7,149 nt of DNA from JACJXF01 sp964404825 (GTDB taxonomy: Bacteria; Bacteroidota; Bacteroidia; Bacteroidales; GCA-2748055), in assembly GCA_964404825.1 (NCBI GenBank), contig CAYOLQ010000153.1:1-7149 (forward strand), written 5' to 3'. The position numbers and the translations under genes are program-made. Below the pieces are notes generated by a model, which ran no database searches, was not told the DNA's origin, and saw only the letters and a list, made by a program, of their open reading frames with translations. Below, one piece after another: positions 5,751 to 7,149 of this stretch (positions are counted from its first letter, which is position 1; every line of letters starts with the position of its first letter).

Positions 5751-7149
5751 TAATTTCACAATTTGAAGCAAAACTTGAAATCACAGACAAATTATCCAAC
5801 AAGGTGTATGCTCATACCATTCCCCTATTGTTGCATGAAGGGAGAAATTGGATGAGACATTCTTTTAAGCTTTCTGATGCGAAATTATGGTATCCCAATG
5901 GAATAGGAGATGCTCATTTGTATAATGTGCGGCTGAGCCTGAAAGATAATAACGAAATAAAGGACGAGTTGATTTTTAATTATGGCATTCGCACGATAAA
6001 CCATTTGCCATCAGCCGGGCCTCAATTAAGCGACCGCTGGTATAATTGGCAATATGAAGTCAATGGTCAAAAACTCTTTGTTAAAGGCATTAATTGGATG
6101 TTTTTGGATCCGTTATTGGAAGCCAATGAAGAAAAATACCGCTGGCTTTTGGAGTCTGCAAAAAATGCTGGTATTCAGATGATAAGGGTAAATGGAAGCT
6201 GTCTGATTGAAAGCGATACTTTTTTTGATATATGCGATGAACTTGGCTTGATGGTAGAGTCTGATTTTCCATTGGGAAATCAAACAGCCCCTCTTTACCC
6301 TCAGGACATTTGGGAAGCTCAGGTCGTTCAGAATATAATACGCCTGAGGAATCATCCATCACTTGCTGTTTGGTCAGGTGGGAATGAATTCAATGCTTAT
6401 CATAAGGACAATACTGTAGTTATTGGGATTTTGGAGCGCAATTTGGCCATCTTTGATGGAACGCGGCCATTCTACAGAACAGATCCGGATGGAGGAACCG
6501 CTCATCCTTACCCGGATTTTGATCCTGTTTGGTACAAAATTGTTCATGGAAATAATCCGTGGATTTCTGAGGCGGGAATTCATTCACTTCCTGAGGCGGC
6601 ACTTTTTCGTGAAACAGTTAATCCTGCCGAACTTGAAGGAGGCCTGGGTAATATGTATAAAGAGGATTTCGTTAAAACCCATCCCGAATTTGTCCATCAT
6701 TTTACCGAATATGGGCCTGATAGGGTTCCCCGGATGTTGAGTAGGGCTTCACACATTATTGACATTTCAGACCCTACACTTGATGAAATTACTGAAGCGA
6801 GTCAGATTGGAGCAGGCGAATTTTATCAAATAATGTCTGAAAAATTCCAGAGTAATTATCCGGTAACTACAGGTTTACTTCCTTGGGTATTGATGCGTAC
6901 ATGGCCTACCGCAGGAATACAACTTATTGACGGATTTGGAAATGCTGGAGCGCCCTATTATTTTTTAAAGAGGACATATGAGCCAACGCATGTAGCCATA
7001 GATTTACAAAGATTACTTTGGAAATCGGGTGAAGAAATGGATTTGTCCGTGTCAGTAACTCATGCACAGCCTGATCCAATTGAGGAAGCTGAAGTATCTA
7101 TTACTGTTTTCGATGATACATTCAAACCTGTCAGTAAACTGAGCAAAAC
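5696..7149 (+). CDS. GH2 (beta-mannosidase-type) glycoside hydrolase, catalytic part after the gap, 3'-partial
   Basis: This continues the gene starting at 4764. The first 18 codons repeat its last 18; merged, 743 residues are visible and the C-terminus is beyond the window. The Ig-like domain ends around LWYPNGIGDAHLYNVRLSL and YGIRTI. The TIM barrel starts near LFVKGINWMFLDPLL (KGINW at 389-393) and continues RWLLESAKNAGIQMIRVNGS, FFDICDELGLMVESDFPLG and LRNHPSLAVWSGGNE. Glu490 (bases 6386-6388, GGNEF) is the predicted acid/base. Glu551 (6569-6571, ISEAGIHSLPE) is the predicted nucleophile, by analogy with the SE.G.QS.P motif of beta-mannosidases. TTGLLPWVLMRTWP (Trp656) and YYFLKRTYEPTHVAI match the barrel end, and another beta-sandwich domain begins after it. 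The family and beta-mannosidase-like architecture are well supported. The substrate is not, because several pocket motifs differ from classical beta-mannosidases. The enzyme probably acts in the periplasm or outside the cell. Confidence 0.9.

Noticed and set aside
5596..5753. A genuine frameshift, pseudogene or programmed recoding site in the GH2 gene
   Set aside because: The phase change and stop are fully explained by the duplicated 55 bases plus 100 Ns (155 bases). Collapsing them restores one open frame with intact domains and catalytic residues.
6704..6712. The TEYG motif as the GH2 nucleophile site
   Set aside because: It resembles the SE.G motif, but ISEAGIHSLPE at 6563-6595 aligns better in order and context with the beta-mannosidase nucleophile segment, and TEYG falls in the region that follows it.
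6423..6740. A 105-codon + strand frame inside the GH2 catalytic domain
   Set aside because: It overlaps the true frame, which carries the conserved GH2 motifs and both catalytic glutamates; the alternative translation shows no family features.

Overview
The window is a fragment of a polysaccharide utilization locus (PUL) from a member of the phylum Bacteroidota. The SusC/SusD pair, the Bacteroidota-type lipoprotein signal, the AT-rich DNA and the absence of Shine-Dalgarno-like leaders all fit that phylum. The sequence alone does not fix the family or genus. All genes read on the + strand.

Layout: (1) 1-3026 is a SusC-type TonB-dependent outer-membrane transporter whose 5' end lies outside the window. 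Its reading frame is open to the left edge and includes part of an STN signalling domain. (2) 3045-4472 is its SusD partner, a surface glycan-binding lipoprotein, complete and 18 nt downstream. (3) 4473-4763 is a 291-nt non-coding spacer. It holds a perfect 16-bp stem-loop just after the susD stop, then a 10-bp inverted repeat that encloses a weaker hairpin. (4) 4764-7149 is a secreted glycoside hydrolase family 2 enzyme of the beta-mannosidase type. It is interrupted by a 100-N assembly gap and cut at its 3' end by the window edge.

The 100-N gap (5596-5695) is very probably an artefact. The 55 bases before it (5541-5595) are repeated exactly after it (5696-5750). Removing one copy plus the Ns (155 bases) joins two out-of-phase reading frames into one uninterrupted frame to the window end. 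The two enzyme fragments should therefore be read as one gene. Residue numbers for the enzyme use this merged frame, counted from the ATG at 4764.

Working model (inference from known PUL biology): SusD captures an oligosaccharide at the cell surface and SusC imports it with TonB energy. The exported GH2 enzyme removes terminal sugars, plausibly beta-linked mannose or a related sugar. The STN domain suggests control by an ECF sigma/anti-sigma pair encoded outside the window. I see no mobile element, CRISPR array, tRNA or rRNA, and nothing that amounts to a new system. The items most worth a second look are the assembly join, the structured spacer and the altered active-site motifs of the GH2 enzyme.
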